A stretch of 64,000 nucleotides of DNA. Origin: Leucobacter chironomi DSM 19883. GTDB lineage: Bacteria > Actinomycetota > Actinomycetes > Actinomycetales > Microbacteriaceae. Each line of letters opens with the position of its first letter. Position 1 is the stretch's first letter. The stretch spans positions 186,001 through 250,000 of the forward strand of contig NZ_ATXU01000005.1 of NCBI RefSeq assembly GCF_000421845.1, in the 5' to 3' direction. Both the position numbers and the translations under genes were made by a program. Shown here piece after piece: positions 27,473 to 36,463 of the stretch. The notes beneath the pieces were generated by a model. It worked only from the letters and a program-made list of their open reading frames with translations. It had not been told where the DNA came from and ran no database searches.

Positions 27473-27502
27473 AGGGGCCCCGCGATGGATCGCGGAGCCC
27501 CT
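27473..27502 (-). terminator. Terminator of pyrE
   Basis: A 14-bp stem with one mismatch (27473-27486 with 27489-27502) lies 22 bp after the pyrE stop. A pyrimidine-rich tail (TCTTCT) follows on the minus strand. Confidence 0.8.
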
Positions 27503-27523
27503 CCCGAGCTTTGAGACCGACGG

Positions 27524-28078
27524 CTACTGCGGCGACAGCCCCAGGTCGTCGAGACCGATCGCGTAGCGGTACTCGTAGCCCGCCGCCTCGATGCGCTCCT
27601 TGGCAGGCGCCTGGCGATCCACCACCACGGCGACCGCCGCGATCTTGGCGCCCACCTTCTGCAGCGCCTCGATGGCCTTGAGCGGCGATCCGCCGGTGGT
27701 GGAGGTGTCCTCGACCACCACGACGCGCTTGCCCGCGAGATCCGGCCCTTCGACCTGGCGGCCCCGGCCGTGATCCTTCGGCTCCTTGCGCACCACGAAG
27801 GAGTCGTACACCTTGCCGCGCGCGACACCCTGATGCATGATCGCCGAGGCGATCGGGTCGGCGCCCATCGTGAGGCCGCCCACGGCCACCACGCCGTCGA
27901 TGTCGTCGATGAGGTCGAGCATCACCTGGCCGATGAGCGGAGCCGCGCGGTGATCGAGGCTCAGCTTGCGCAGATCGATGTAGTAGGTGGCCTTCTTGCC
28001 GCTCGTGAGCGTGAAGTCGCCGTGGAACACGGCCTCGCTCGTGATGAGGTCGATGAGCTGTTCGCGCGCAGTCGTCAT
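27524..28078 (-). CDS. pyrE: Orotate phosphoribosyltransferase
   Basis: A 184-residue phosphoribosyltransferase making orotidine monophosphate from orotate and PRPP in pyrimidine synthesis. The N-terminus has TLTSGKKATYYIDLRKLSL and the PRPP loop is VVVVEDTSTTGGSPLKAIEAL. VRKEPKDHGRGRQVEG is the flexible catalytic loop. The ATG at 28078 follows TAGGAT with a 7-nt gap (leaderless pattern). The gene stands alone, as often in actinobacteria. Confidence 0.95.
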   Translation of the reverse strand: MTTAREQLIDLITSEAVFHGDFTLTSGKKATYYIDLRKLSLDHRAAPLIGQVMLDLIDDIDGVVAVGGLTMGADPIASAIMHQGVARGKVYDSFVVRKEPKDHGRGRQVEGPDLAGKRVVVVEDTSTTGGSPLKAIEALQKVGAKIAAVAVVVDRQAPAKERIEAAGYEYRYAIGLDDLGLSPQ

Positions 28079-28256
28079 GGTGACGATCCTACGGCGTTCC
28101 CGCGCACCCGACCGCACGCGGCGCCGCATAGGATCATCTCGCAGCCCCCTGCAAATCACCACCCCGGTCGCGGACGACCCGGGCCGGACGCACGTCCCGG
28201 CGAGGTCTCCCCGCACCGCGGTGGCGCCACCGCTCCGAGACGAAAGCCGGTCAGCC

Positions 28257-29642
28257 ATGCCCGACTCCCCCGCAGCACTGCCCGCACGCCGAACCGAGCG
28301 CCGAGCAAGCGGGAAGCACCGCCGCGCCCTCCTCCCGCGGCGCGCCCTCGCCGCACTCTCCGACGCGCCGCGCGATCCGCTCGCGATCATCGACGGGCAG
28401 AACGCCACCCGACTCCCCGAGCTCATCCCGCTGCGCACCGAGCGGATGAGCGCGAGCCCGTTCGCCTTCTACCGCGGCACCGCGGCGATCATGGCCGCCG
28501 ACCTCGCGGCCGAGCCGCACACCGGCATCCTCGTACCGTCCTGCGGCGACGCCCACGTCGCGAACTTCGGCTTCTACGCCTCGCCCCAGCGCACGCTCGT
28601 CTTCGACCTCAACGACTTCGACGAGGCGGCGTGGGCGCCGTGGGAGTGGGATCTCAAGCGGCTCATCGCGAGCATCGTCATCGCGGGGGCGAGCAACGGA
28701 CGCGCGGAGGACATCGTCGGGAAGGCGGTGGTCACCGCCACCCGCTCCTACGCGCTCGCGATGCGCACCGCGGCGAAGGCATCACCGCTCCAGCGCTACT
28801 ACGCGCACTTCGAGGCCTCAGCGGGCACCGGTGACATGCACCCGGAGTCCCGGAGCGTCCTCGACCGCGCAATCGCCCACGCGAGAAAGCGCACGGGCGA
28901 GCGCGCCTCCCGCAAGCTCACCCAGGCGGATCCGGACGGGCGCCTCCGCTTCGTCGAGCGGCCGCCGACGATGCGCGCACTCGAACCCGCCCGGCGGGCG
29001 CTCCAGACCGAGCTCATCGAGCGCTACCTCCGCACCGCGAGCGCGGACATCCGGCTGCTGCTCCGCCACTACACCGCGGTCGATTCGATCCGCCGCGTCG
29101 TCGGCGTCGGGAGCGTCGGCACCCGGTGCGCGCTCTCGCTCTTCCAGGATGGAGACGGCAACGCCCTCATCCTCCAATCGAAGCAGGCGGGGCCGAGCGT
29201 TCTCGAACAGTACGGCGGCATCGCCCAACCCGCAGAGCTCGTCGAACTCACCGCTGACCTCGGCGAAGGCGGACGCGTCGTCGCGATGCAGCGGATCCTC
29301 CAGGCGCTGAGCGACCCGTTCCTCGGCTCGCTGCGCCACACCGGCGAGGAGTTCGGCGAGCTCGAGCTCTACGTGCGCCAGTTCCACGACATGAAGGGCG
29401 GCATCGAGATCGAGGAGATCGAGGACGAGCCCTTCGTCACCTACTCGCGCGCCTGCGCGGTCACGCTCGCCCGCGCGCACGCGCAGTCGCCGCGCGCGGC
29501 CGAGGTGAGCGGCTACCTCGGCGACGGCACCAGGGTCGGCGAGGCGCTGCTCGACTGGGGACGCGGCTACGCCGAGCGCTCGCATGCCGACTACACGGTC
29601 TTCACCGCTCGCGCAGAGATGAGCGTCGAGGGCATGCCCTAG
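28257..29642 (+). CDS. DUF2252 domain protein (kinase-like fold)
   Basis: A 461-residue protein of the DUF2252 family. Hallmarks are SPFAFYRGTAAIMAADLA, SCGDAHVANFGFYASPQ and VFDLNDFDEAAWAPWEWDLK, resembling the catalytic loop of aminoglycoside-kinase folds. IEEIEDEPFVTYSRACAV lies near the C-terminus. No substrate is known. It lies 22 bp upstream of the Sir2 gene and is probably cotranscribed; the GGAGG between them is that gene's ribosome site. A TAGGAT box near 28131 may serve as its -10. Confidence 0.88.
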   Translation: MPDSPAALPARRTERRASGKHRRALLPRRALAALSDAPRDPLAIIDGQNATRLPELIPLRTERMSASPFAFYRGTAAIMAADLAAEPHTGILVPSCGDAHVANFGFYASPQRTLVFDLNDFDEAAWAPWEWDLKRLIASIVIAGASNGRAEDIVGKAVVTATRSYALAMRTAAKASPLQRYYAHFEASAGTGDMHPESRSVLDRAIAHARKRTGERASRKLTQADPDGRLRFVERPPTMRALEPARRALQTELIERYLRTASADIRLLLRHYTAVDSIRRVVGVGSVGTRCALSLFQDGDGNALILQSKQAGPSVLEQYGGIAQPAELVELTADLGEGGRVVAMQRILQALSDPFLGSLRHTGEEFGELELYVRQFHDMKGGIEIEEIEDEPFVTYSRACAVTLARAHAQSPRAAEVSGYLGDGTRVGEALLDWGRGYAERSHADYTVFTARAEMSVEGMP

Positions 29643-29663
29643 GTTCGGAGGAAAGGGGGAATC

Positions 29664-30530
29664 ATGACACCACCGCAGGCCGGCTCACCGCAGACCACTG
29701 CGGCGCTCGCCCGGCTCTTCGAGGCGGGGCCGGTGGCCGTGCTCACCGGCGCCGGGATCAGCACCGACTCGGGCATCCCGGACTACCGCGGGGCCGGCTC
29801 ACCGCCGCGGACGCCCATGAGCATCGCGCAGTTCATGGACGACGAGGCCTACCGCCGCCGGTTCTGGGCCGGCGCACGCATCGGCTCCCTGCGGTCGAGC
29901 GGCGTCGCCCCCAACGCCGGCCACCTCGCCCTCGCCAGGTTGGAGGCCGCGGGCCGCATCGGCGGGGTCATCACCCAGAACGTCGACGACCTGCACCGGC
30001 GAGGCGGCTCCCGCACCGTGGTCGAGCTGCACGGCAACGGCAGCGTCATCCGCTGCCTGCGGTGCGGAGCGCGCTGGAGCCGGACCGAGGTGCTCGGCTG
30101 GTTCGACGAGCTCAACCCCGGTTTCGTCGACCGCAACGCGACCGCCGAGCTGGCCCCCGACGGCGACGCGCGCGTCTCGGGAGCCGGTGACGCCGTCGTC
30201 CCCGCCTGCCCGGGACGGGGCGCGCCCTGCGGCGGACTGCTGCGACCCGACGTGGTCTACTTCGGCGAGACCGTGCCGCCGGCGGTATTCACCACCGCCG
30301 AGACGCTGCTGCGGGACGCCGAGGCGCTGCTGCTCGTCGGCACCTCGCTCGCCGTGAACACCGGCCTGCGACTCGTGCACCGCGCCGAACGGCGCGGGAT
30401 CCCGGTCGCCGTCATCAACCGCGGCCCGACCGCGGTGGACGACCGCGACTCCGTGCGGGTGCGCGTCGAGGGCGGCACGAGCGAGACACTCACCGCCCTC
30501 GTCGCCGTGCTCGGCGCGGAAAGCGACTGA
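29664..30530 (+). CDS. Sir2-family NAD-dependent protein deacylase
   Basis: A 288-residue sirtuin. The NAD motifs are LTGAGISTDSGIPDYRG and ITQNVDDLHRRGG, with catalytic His in VELHGNG. The zinc ligands are the CLRC pair and a more widely spaced CPGRGAPC pair. The C-terminal LLVGTSLAVNTGLRL completes the fold. It removes acyl groups from protein lysines using NAD; targets are unknown. A GGAGGAAAGG ribosome site precedes the ATG. It is convergent with the ABC transporter operon, with only 47 bp between them. Confidence 0.93.
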   Translation: MTPPQAGSPQTTAALARLFEAGPVAVLTGAGISTDSGIPDYRGAGSPPRTPMSIAQFMDDEAYRRRFWAGARIGSLRSSGVAPNAGHLALARLEAAGRIGGVITQNVDDLHRRGGSRTVVELHGNGSVIRCLRCGARWSRTEVLGWFDELNPGFVDRNATAELAPDGDARVSGAGDAVVPACPGRGAPCGGLLRPDVVYFGETVPPAVFTTAETLLRDAEALLLVGTSLAVNTGLRLVHRAERRGIPVAVINRGPTAVDDRDSVRVRVEGGTSETLTALVAVLGAESD

Positions 30531-30577
30531 CCGCGCGGCGCGAACAGCGCGCACGGCGGCTGAGCCGCGCGGCCCCG

Positions 30578-31387
30578 CTACTGCACGCTCTCCAGGAAGT
30601 TGCGCGTGCGCTGGCGCTGCGGGTTGTCGAGCACCTCGTGCGGCGGGCCGGCCTCGACGACGACGCCGCCGTCCATGAAGACGACCTGATCCGCCACGCC
30701 GCGGGCGAAGCCGATCTCGTGGGTGACCACGATCATCGTCATACCCTCCCGCGCCAGCTCGCGCATCACGTCGAGCACATCGCCGACCAGTTCGGGGTCG
30801 AGGGCCGAGGTCGGCTCGTCGAAGAGCATCAGCTTCGGCTCCATGGCGAGCGCCCGGGCGATCGCGATGCGCTGCTGCTGGCCGCCCGAGAGCTGCGCCG
30901 GGTAGTGCCCCGCGAAGTCGGCGAGGCCGACACGATCGAGCAGTTCCAGTGCGCGGCCCTTCGCCATCGCGCGCGGGCGACCGGCGACGCCGACCGGCGC
31001 CTCCATGATGTTCTCCAGCGCGGTCATGTGCGGGAAGAGGTTGAAGCGCTGGAACACCATCCCGATGCCCCGCCGCTGCTTCGCGATCTGCCGCGGGCTC
31101 ATCTCGTGGGTCTTGTGCCCCGCCTGCCGGTAGCCGATGAGCTCGCCGTCGACGATGATCCGGCCGCCGTCGATGGTTTCGAGATGGTTCACGCAGCGCA
31201 GCAGTGTCGATTTCCCCGAGCCCGACGGGCCGAGGAGCACCGTCACCGTGCCTGCCGGGACGGCGAGGGAGATGTCCCGCAGCACCTCGTGCGCGCCGAA
31301 GCTCTTCCGCACCCGGCGAATCTGCACGAGGGCCTCGGAGTGCTGCGCCTCGGACTCGGCCGCAGTCAGGGTCATGCTCATGTTCAT
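30578..31387 (-). CDS. Polar amino-acid ABC transporter ATPase (GlnQ-like)
   Basis: A 269-residue PAAT-family ATPase. Walker A is LGPSGSGKSTLLRCVN, the signature is LSGGQQQRIAIARALAM, Walker B is LMLFDEPTSALD, and the H-loop is in VVTHEIGFAR. The PAAT-type phrase GMVFQRFNLFPHMTALENI supports polar or basic amino-acid import. It is the last gene of an operon (decarboxylase, binding protein, permease, ATPase); its ATG overlaps the permease stop as ATGA. Confidence 0.93.
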   Translation of the reverse strand: MNMSMTLTAAESEAQHSEALVQIRRVRKSFGAHEVLRDISLAVPAGTVTVLLGPSGSGKSTLLRCVNHLETIDGGRIIVDGELIGYRQAGHKTHEMSPRQIAKQRRGIGMVFQRFNLFPHMTALENIMEAPVGVAGRPRAMAKGRALELLDRVGLADFAGHYPAQLSGGQQQRIAIARALAMEPKLMLFDEPTSALDPELVGDVLDVMRELAREGMTMIVVTHEIGFARGVADQVVFMDGGVVVEAGPPHEVLDNPQRQRTRNFLESVQ

Positions 31388-32376
31388 GCTCCGATCACCT
31401 CGACGGCGTTCGTGGGGGGCGCGGGCGCGGGGCCCGGCTTTCGGCTCTGCAGCGCGGAGCGCAGACGCTGGAAGGGGGTGGGCGGAAGGTTGCGGGTGCT
31501 CCCCCGCCCGAAGCGGCGCTCCAGGTAGTACTGCGGCACCGAGAGCACGCTCGTCATGAACAGGTACCAGATGCTCACCACGATGAGCAGCTCGACCTGC
31601 TTGAGGTTGGACGAGGAGATCACGGAGGCCTGGGTGTAGAGCTCCATCACCGCGATGACCGAGAGCAGCGAGGTGTTCTTGAGCATCGAGATGAGCTCGT
31701 TGCCCATCGGCGGGATGATGACCCGCATCGCCTGCGGCAGCAGCACTCGACGGAAGGTGTACAGCGGAGACATGCCGAGGGAGTACGCGGCCTCGCGCTG
31801 CCCCTCGTCGACCGACATCATGCCGGCGCGCACGATCTCCGAGGAGTACGCGGCCTGGTTGAGCGTGAGCGCGAGCAGGCCGGCCACGAACGGGGTGACG
31901 AGCGCGTTCGTGTCCATCGACCAGAAGACGACGTCGGTGAGCGGGACGCCCAGGCGGATCTGATCGAAGAGCAGGCCGAGGTAGCCCCAGAGCACGATCT
32001 GCACCAGCACCGGCGTGCCGCGGAACGCCCAGACGTAGAACCAGGCGACGCTGAGCAGCACCGGGTTCGAGGAGAGCCGCATCGCGGCGATGACGATCGC
32101 GAGGATCGTCGACACCGCCATCGAGATGACGGTGATGAGGATCGTCAGCCAGACCCCCTCGAGGATGCGCGGGTCGAACAGGAAGAGGCCGACGGTCGCG
32201 AAGTCGAGGTTCGGGTTCGTCGCGATGACGCTCACGAACCAGACGAGGAGGGCGAGCACGACGACCGCGCTGATCCAGCGCCAGGGGCGTCGCAGCGGGA
32301 TCGCTTCGACGTCGTCGTCGGTGGCGAAGCCGGGATCGGCCGGGGCCGAGCCGCGGGGCAGCGTGGGCGCGGTCAC
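31384..32376 (-). CDS. Polar amino-acid ABC transporter permease (HisM/GlnP-like)
   Basis: A 330-residue permease with an N-terminal cytoplasmic tail and five to six helices. The binding-protein-dependent transport (EAA-like) loop is SVDEGQREAAYSLGMSPLYT near residues 210-230. RGTPVLVQIVLWGYLGLLF is a PAAT-family motif. The single permease probably forms a homodimer. The GTG start overlaps the binding-protein stop (GTGA). Confidence 0.92.
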   Translation of the reverse strand: MTAPTLPRGSAPADPGFATDDDVEAIPLRRPWRWISAVVVLALLVWFVSVIATNPNLDFATVGLFLFDPRILEGVWLTILITVISMAVSTILAIVIAAMRLSSNPVLLSVAWFYVWAFRGTPVLVQIVLWGYLGLLFDQIRLGVPLTDVVFWSMDTNALVTPFVAGLLALTLNQAAYSSEIVRAGMMSVDEGQREAAYSLGMSPLYTFRRVLLPQAMRVIIPPMGNELISMLKNTSLLSVIAVMELYTQASVISSSNLKQVELLIVVSIWYLFMTSVLSVPQYYLERRFGRGSTRNLPPTPFQRLRSALQSRKPGPAPAPPTNAVEVIGA

Positions 32377-33305
32377 GAGGCGGCCTTGCCCTGGTTCACC
32401 GCGGCCGTCTCGACCGCGTAGGCGCCGATGTTGTTGCGGTCGAGCACCTGCTGATAGGTGCCCTCCTCGATGAGGGACTGGAGTGCGGCGCGCACGGCCT
32501 CGATCAGCTCGGTGTCGCCCTTGAGGATGCCGATGCCGCTGTAGACAGGATTGAATCCAGCCGGGTTCTCGGCGTCGCGCACGATCTCGAACGCCTTGCC
32601 GTCGTCGGTGGTCGCGACGACGTACTCCGCGACGACCGCGTCGGCGGTGTAGGCCTGGCTCTTGCCGGCGCGGAGCGCGGTCTGCGCGTCGAGATCCGAG
32701 GGGAGCTCCATCACGTTGATGTCGCAGTCCATCGCGCGCAGCAGCTCGCCCTGCACCGTGGCCTTCTGCACCGAAACGGTGAGCCCGCAGAGGTCGCGCT
32801 GGGTGGTGATCCCCTCGGGGTTGCCCTTCTTCACCGCGATGGCGAAGCCGCCGTGGGTGTAGTCCACGAAGCTCAGGGTCTCCTGGCGCTCGGGGGTGTC
32901 GTTCATGCCCGACATGATGATGTCGTTCTTGCCGGCCTGGAGCGACGGGATCACCGAGTCGAAGGCTTGCTTGTTCAGCGAGACGTCGATGCCGAGCTTC
33001 TGGCCGATGAGGCGACCGAGCTCGGGGTCGAAGCCGATCGCACGGTTCGAGTCGTCGTACATCGCCATCGGCGGGAAGGGGATGTCGACGGCGATATCGA
33101 TCCGCCCCTTCTCGACGATGTCGTCGGGCAGCAGCTCGGTGAGCGCCGCATCGGTCGTGGTGCTGATCTCGTCGCCGGCGGGCAGGCTGTCGCCGCCCGC
33201 TCCGCCCGACGCCTCGGCGCCAGAGGTCGCAGCGTTCGAGCAGCCGGTGATCGCGAGGGTGAGCGCGGCAGCCGCCGCGAGCAGGGTGAGGGGTGTCTTC
33301 TTCAT
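32373..33305 (-). CDS. Polar amino-acid ABC substrate-binding lipoprotein
   Basis: A 310-residue lipoprotein (SBP_bac_3 fold). The signal peptide ends at the lipobox ITGCSN. The mature part contains GRIDIAVDIPFPPMAMYDD, AIGFDPELGRLIGQKLGI and DIIMSGMNDTPERQETLSF. The last segment is typical of amino-acid receptors, but the expected conserved Arg (…MSxxxxxxxR) pattern only suggests an amino-acid ligand. It lies 65 bp after the decarboxylase gene. Confidence 0.92.
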   Translation of the reverse strand: MKKTPLTLLAAAAALTLAITGCSNAATSGAEASGGAGGDSLPAGDEISTTTDAALTELLPDDIVEKGRIDIAVDIPFPPMAMYDDSNRAIGFDPELGRLIGQKLGIDVSLNKQAFDSVIPSLQAGKNDIIMSGMNDTPERQETLSFVDYTHGGFAIAVKKGNPEGITTQRDLCGLTVSVQKATVQGELLRAMDCDINVMELPSDLDAQTALRAGKSQAYTADAVVAEYVVATTDDGKAFEIVRDAENPAGFNPVYSGIGILKGDTELIEAVRAALQSLIEEGTYQQVLDRNNIGAYAVETAAVNQGKAAS

Positions 33306-33370
33306 GGTGTTCCTTCGTCGTCGGAGGAGATTGGGCAGTTCTGAGGGCGGATCGCCCGGCGCAGTCGGCC

Positions 33371-34699
33371 TCAGCCGAGCTCGCCGAGCAGCGGCTCGTG
33401 CAGGCGCAGCAGGTCGTCGTAGGTCTCGCGCCGCGTCACGAGGCGGGCCTCACCGTCGCGCACGAACACGATCGCCGGCTTGAGCGCCCCGTTGTAGTTG
33501 TTGGCGAGGGTGTAGTTGTAGGCGCCCGTGCCCGGCATCACGACGAGGTCGCCCGGGCGGGCCGGGGGCATCGGGGCTCCGTCGATGAACAGGTCGCCGG
33601 ACTCGCACTGGCGGCCGACGAGCTGCACCGTCTCGGTCCACGGCTCGTCGATGCGGTCGGCGAGCAGCGCCTCGTAGCGCTGGTCGGTGAGGGCGATGTC
33701 GAGGTTGTCGGCGAGGCCGCCGTCGATCGCCACGAAGATCTCGCCGGTGTGCTTCACGGTGACTACCCGGTACAGGGTGACGCCCGCGCGGGCGACGACC
33801 GAGCGGCCCGGCTCGATCATGATCCGCGCGTCGGCCGGCAGGTTCTCGCGAGCCGCCGCCACGATCGCGTCGAGGTACTCGTCGACGGTGGGGGGCGTCT
33901 CGTCGTAGGTGTACTGCACGCCGAGGCCGCCGCCCACGTCGTAGGTGCCGAAGGTGCCGACGGTGGAGATGTTCGCGACCGCCTCGGCGAACTGCCGCGT
34001 GTTCAGGATCTGCGAGCCGATGTGCAGGTGGACGCCCTCGAAGTGCATGAGCGGGTGAGCCTGCATGCGCTCGATGGCGCGCTTCGCCTGATCCATCGGC
34101 AGGCCGAACTTCGACTTCGCGCCGCCCGTGGCCTGGGAGGCGTGGGTCTCGGCCTCGACCCCGGGGATCACGCGCAGGAGCAGCGCCTGCGGCCGTTCGA
34201 GCAGCCGTTCGAGGCGATCGAGCTCGTCGTCGTTGTCGACGATGATCGCGCCGACGCCCGCGTCGAGCGCCATCCGCAGTTCGGCGTCGGTCTTCGCGTT
34301 GCCGTGGAAGTGCAGCTTCTCGGGTCGCACCCCGGCCGCAAGTGCGAGCTGCAGCTCGCCGCCTCCGGCGACGTCGACCGAGAGGCCTTCTTCGTGCGCG
34401 ATCCGGTACATGCCGGGCACGGGCAACGACTTCGAGGCGAAGAGCACTTCCGAGTTCGGCCACCGCTCGGCCAGGCCGTCGATGAAGCGGCGGATCTGCC
34501 GGCGCAGACCGGTTTCGTCCATGATGTGCAGCGGGGTGCCGTAGGTCTCGGCGAGTTCGGTGACGCCGAGGCCGCCGATCGCGAGCTCTCCGCCGCGCGG
34601 GCCGTCGATGCGTGCGGCCTCCTCGGGGAGGATGTTCCAGAGTTCGCCGAGCCGGGTGCCGTCGGGGGCGGTGCGGGCAGGGGTCTGTGCGTGGGTCAC
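33371..34699 (-). CDS. Diaminopimelate decarboxylase family enzyme
   Basis: A 442-residue fold-type III PLP decarboxylase. The PLP lysine is in VLFASKSLPVPGM. Other hallmarks are HIGSQI, the GGGLGVQYTYDE glycine loop, MIEPGRSVVARAG, and the DapDC specificity segment GRQCESGDLF. The length and CESGD motif favour meso-diaminopimelate (LysA), making lysine. However, it sits with an amino-acid importer and a PucR regulator rather than with lysine or threonine genes, so a catabolic or second copy is possible. The GTG at 34699 has GGAG 5 nt upstream; a GTG at 34714 is less likely. Confidence 0.87.
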   Translation of the reverse strand: MTHAQTPARTAPDGTRLGELWNILPEEAARIDGPRGGELAIGGLGVTELAETYGTPLHIMDETGLRRQIRRFIDGLAERWPNSEVLFASKSLPVPGMYRIAHEEGLSVDVAGGGELQLALAAGVRPEKLHFHGNAKTDAELRMALDAGVGAIIVDNDDELDRLERLLERPQALLLRVIPGVEAETHASQATGGAKSKFGLPMDQAKRAIERMQAHPLMHFEGVHLHIGSQILNTRQFAEAVANISTVGTFGTYDVGGGLGVQYTYDETPPTVDEYLDAIVAAARENLPADARIMIEPGRSVVARAGVTLYRVVTVKHTGEIFVAIDGGLADNLDIALTDQRYEALLADRIDEPWTETVQLVGRQCESGDLFIDGAPMPPARPGDLVVMPGTGAYNYTLANNYNGALKPAIVFVRDGEARLVTRRETYDDLLRLHEPLLGELG

Positions 34700-34783
34700 T
34701 GGATCTCCGTTCACGTCGTCGTCTCCCCCACTTTAGGCACCGAGAACCGACAACATTTTGTACTTTTCTTATATGTTTGAATC
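34700..34783. promoter_or_regulatory. Divergent AT-rich promoter region, decarboxylase/PucR
   Basis: The 84-bp gap is unusually AT-rich for this chromosome (34745-34783 holds ACATTTTGTACTTTTCTTAT followed by ATGTTTGAATC). TTATAT near 34770 is a candidate -10 for the PucR gene. TAAAGT on the minus strand near 34735 may serve the decarboxylase. PucR probably binds here. Confidence 0.45.
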
Positions 34784-36400
34784 ATGAGCTCAGCGATTTC
34801 GACAGCACTGCCGGTCGGTGCGCTGCGGCTCGACACCCTCGTCGCCGAGCTCGGCCCCCAGACCGCGACCCTGCTCGGCGCCCCGCCGGCGGCTCGCGCC
34901 GTGCGCACCACCGAGTTCCACGACGCGCTCGAAGACCTCCCCGACGAACCCGACACGCTGCTCCTCGTCCCCTCCGCCGCGCCCGCCGCGGGCCCCGACT
35001 TCGCCGCTCTCGCTGCCACCGCCGCGCAGCTCGGCTACGCCGGCATCGCCGTGAAGTGCCGCGACGCGGACGTCGACGCGGTCTCAGCGGCTTCGCTTCG
35101 CGCCGGGATCCCCGTCATCCGCGTCGGGGAGCGGATCAGCTGGCGCCTCTTCGACGCGCTCCTCGCCCAGCTGCTCGGCGAGCACCGCTCCAGTGAGGAC
35201 ACCCACCGCGACCGCGGCGCCGAACCCCTGTTCGCCCTCACCAACGAGCTCGCCGAGTTCTTCGGCGGTTCCGTCGCGATCGAGGACCTCGGCCGGCGCA
35301 TCATCGCCTACTCCTCGGTGCCTGGCCAGCTCATCGACCGCCTCCGCACCCAGGGCATCCTCACTCGGAAGGTGCCCGACTCCCCCTTCAACGACGACCA
35401 GTACCGCACCGTGCTCCGCTCGGAGGTGCCGATCAAGTACCCGCGGCTCGACGACGAGGAGCCGCGCGTCGCCTACGCGATCCACGCCGGCACCCTGCCG
35501 CTCGGTACGATCTGGGCCATCGACTCGAGCGGCCTGCCCGAGCTCACGGCCGAGCAGGAGGAGCGGATGCGCTCAGCCGCAGCGCTGGCCGCCTCGCACA
35601 TGCTCGACGACCTCCGCGTGCGCCGAGCCACCCAGCAGCCCCGTGAGGACCGGCTGCGCACTCTGCTCGACGGGAATGACGTGGGCGGCTCAGAGTTCGC
35701 GGAGCTCGGCATCTCCGAGGAGCACGGTGCCGTGCTCCTCGCGTTCTCCCCCGAGCGGCGCGAGCACTCGCCACTGCCGGCGCAGCTGCGCTCGCTGGTG
35801 CAGCGGCATCTCGCCCTGCAGCGGCCGGAAGCGGTGACCGCGATGCGCGGCGGCCGCGTCTACGCCCTCGTCGAGCACGCCGGCTCCCGCTCGCCGCGCG
35901 ACCTCGTCGAGCCCGTGCTCCCGGTCATCGACCGTCTGCTCGGACCCGGCGTGCGGGTCGCACTGCCCGGTGTCGCCGCACGCCCGGGCGACGTCGCGCC
36001 GCTCAGGGATCTCGCGACGCGGCTCTTCGACGTCTCGCCGGCGGGCCCGGGAGACAGCCCGGCCAGCCCCGCCGATCGGCTGCTCACCGTCGACGCGCTG
36101 CGCCCCGCTCTCGTCTTCGCACGCGCCTCAGCGCTCTTCGCCGAAGCCCCCGAGCTGCGATCGCCCGCGATCGAGCGCGTGATCGAAGCCGATCCGCTCG
36201 TCGCCGACACGCTCGTCGCCTGGTGCGGCGCGTTCGGCAATGTGGCCCGCACCGCCCGCGAGCTCGGCATCCACGAGAACACGGTGCGCTACCGCCTCAA
36301 GCGGGCCGACGAGCACTACGGCGTCGACCTCTACGACCCGGACACGCTGCTCGCGGCGTGGCTGCAGCTGCGCAGCGGATCCGGATCCGCCCCCGGCTGA
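34784..36400 (+). CDS. PucR-family transcriptional regulator
   Basis: A 538-residue regulator. The N-terminal ~140 residues form a PucR ligand-binding domain (TLVAELGPQTATLLGAPP...). A GGDEF-related middle region follows. The C-terminal HTH_30 is NVARTARELGIHENTVRYRL near residues 487-507, then KRADEHYGVDLYDPDTLL. PucR proteins control purine or amino-acid catabolism in response to a metabolite. Its divergent position suggests it controls the decarboxylase-ABC operon and possibly itself. The ATG at 34784 follows an AT-rich promoter. Confidence 0.9.
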   Translation: MSSAISTALPVGALRLDTLVAELGPQTATLLGAPPAARAVRTTEFHDALEDLPDEPDTLLLVPSAAPAAGPDFAALAATAAQLGYAGIAVKCRDADVDAVSAASLRAGIPVIRVGERISWRLFDALLAQLLGEHRSSEDTHRDRGAEPLFALTNELAEFFGGSVAIEDLGRRIIAYSSVPGQLIDRLRTQGILTRKVPDSPFNDDQYRTVLRSEVPIKYPRLDDEEPRVAYAIHAGTLPLGTIWAIDSSGLPELTAEQEERMRSAAALAASHMLDDLRVRRATQQPREDRLRTLLDGNDVGGSEFAELGISEEHGAVLLAFSPERREHSPLPAQLRSLVQRHLALQRPEAVTAMRGGRVYALVEHAGSRSPRDLVEPVLPVIDRLLGPGVRVALPGVAARPGDVAPLRDLATRLFDVSPAGPGDSPASPADRLLTVDALRPALVFARASALFAEAPELRSPAIERVIEADPLVADTLVAWCGAFGNVARTARELGIHENTVRYRLKRADEHYGVDLYDPDTLLAAWLQLRSGSGSAPG

Positions 36401-36463
36401 GCACCGCGACGGGCCGCCGTGCCAGCCGGCCAGAGCAGCACGACGAACCCAGCGGCTGCTTCG

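Noticed and set aside
30531-30577. Inverted CCGCGCGG pair between Sir2 and GlnQ-like genes as a terminator
   Set aside because: The arms are only 8 bp of pure GC with a long loop and no T tract, so they may be chance.
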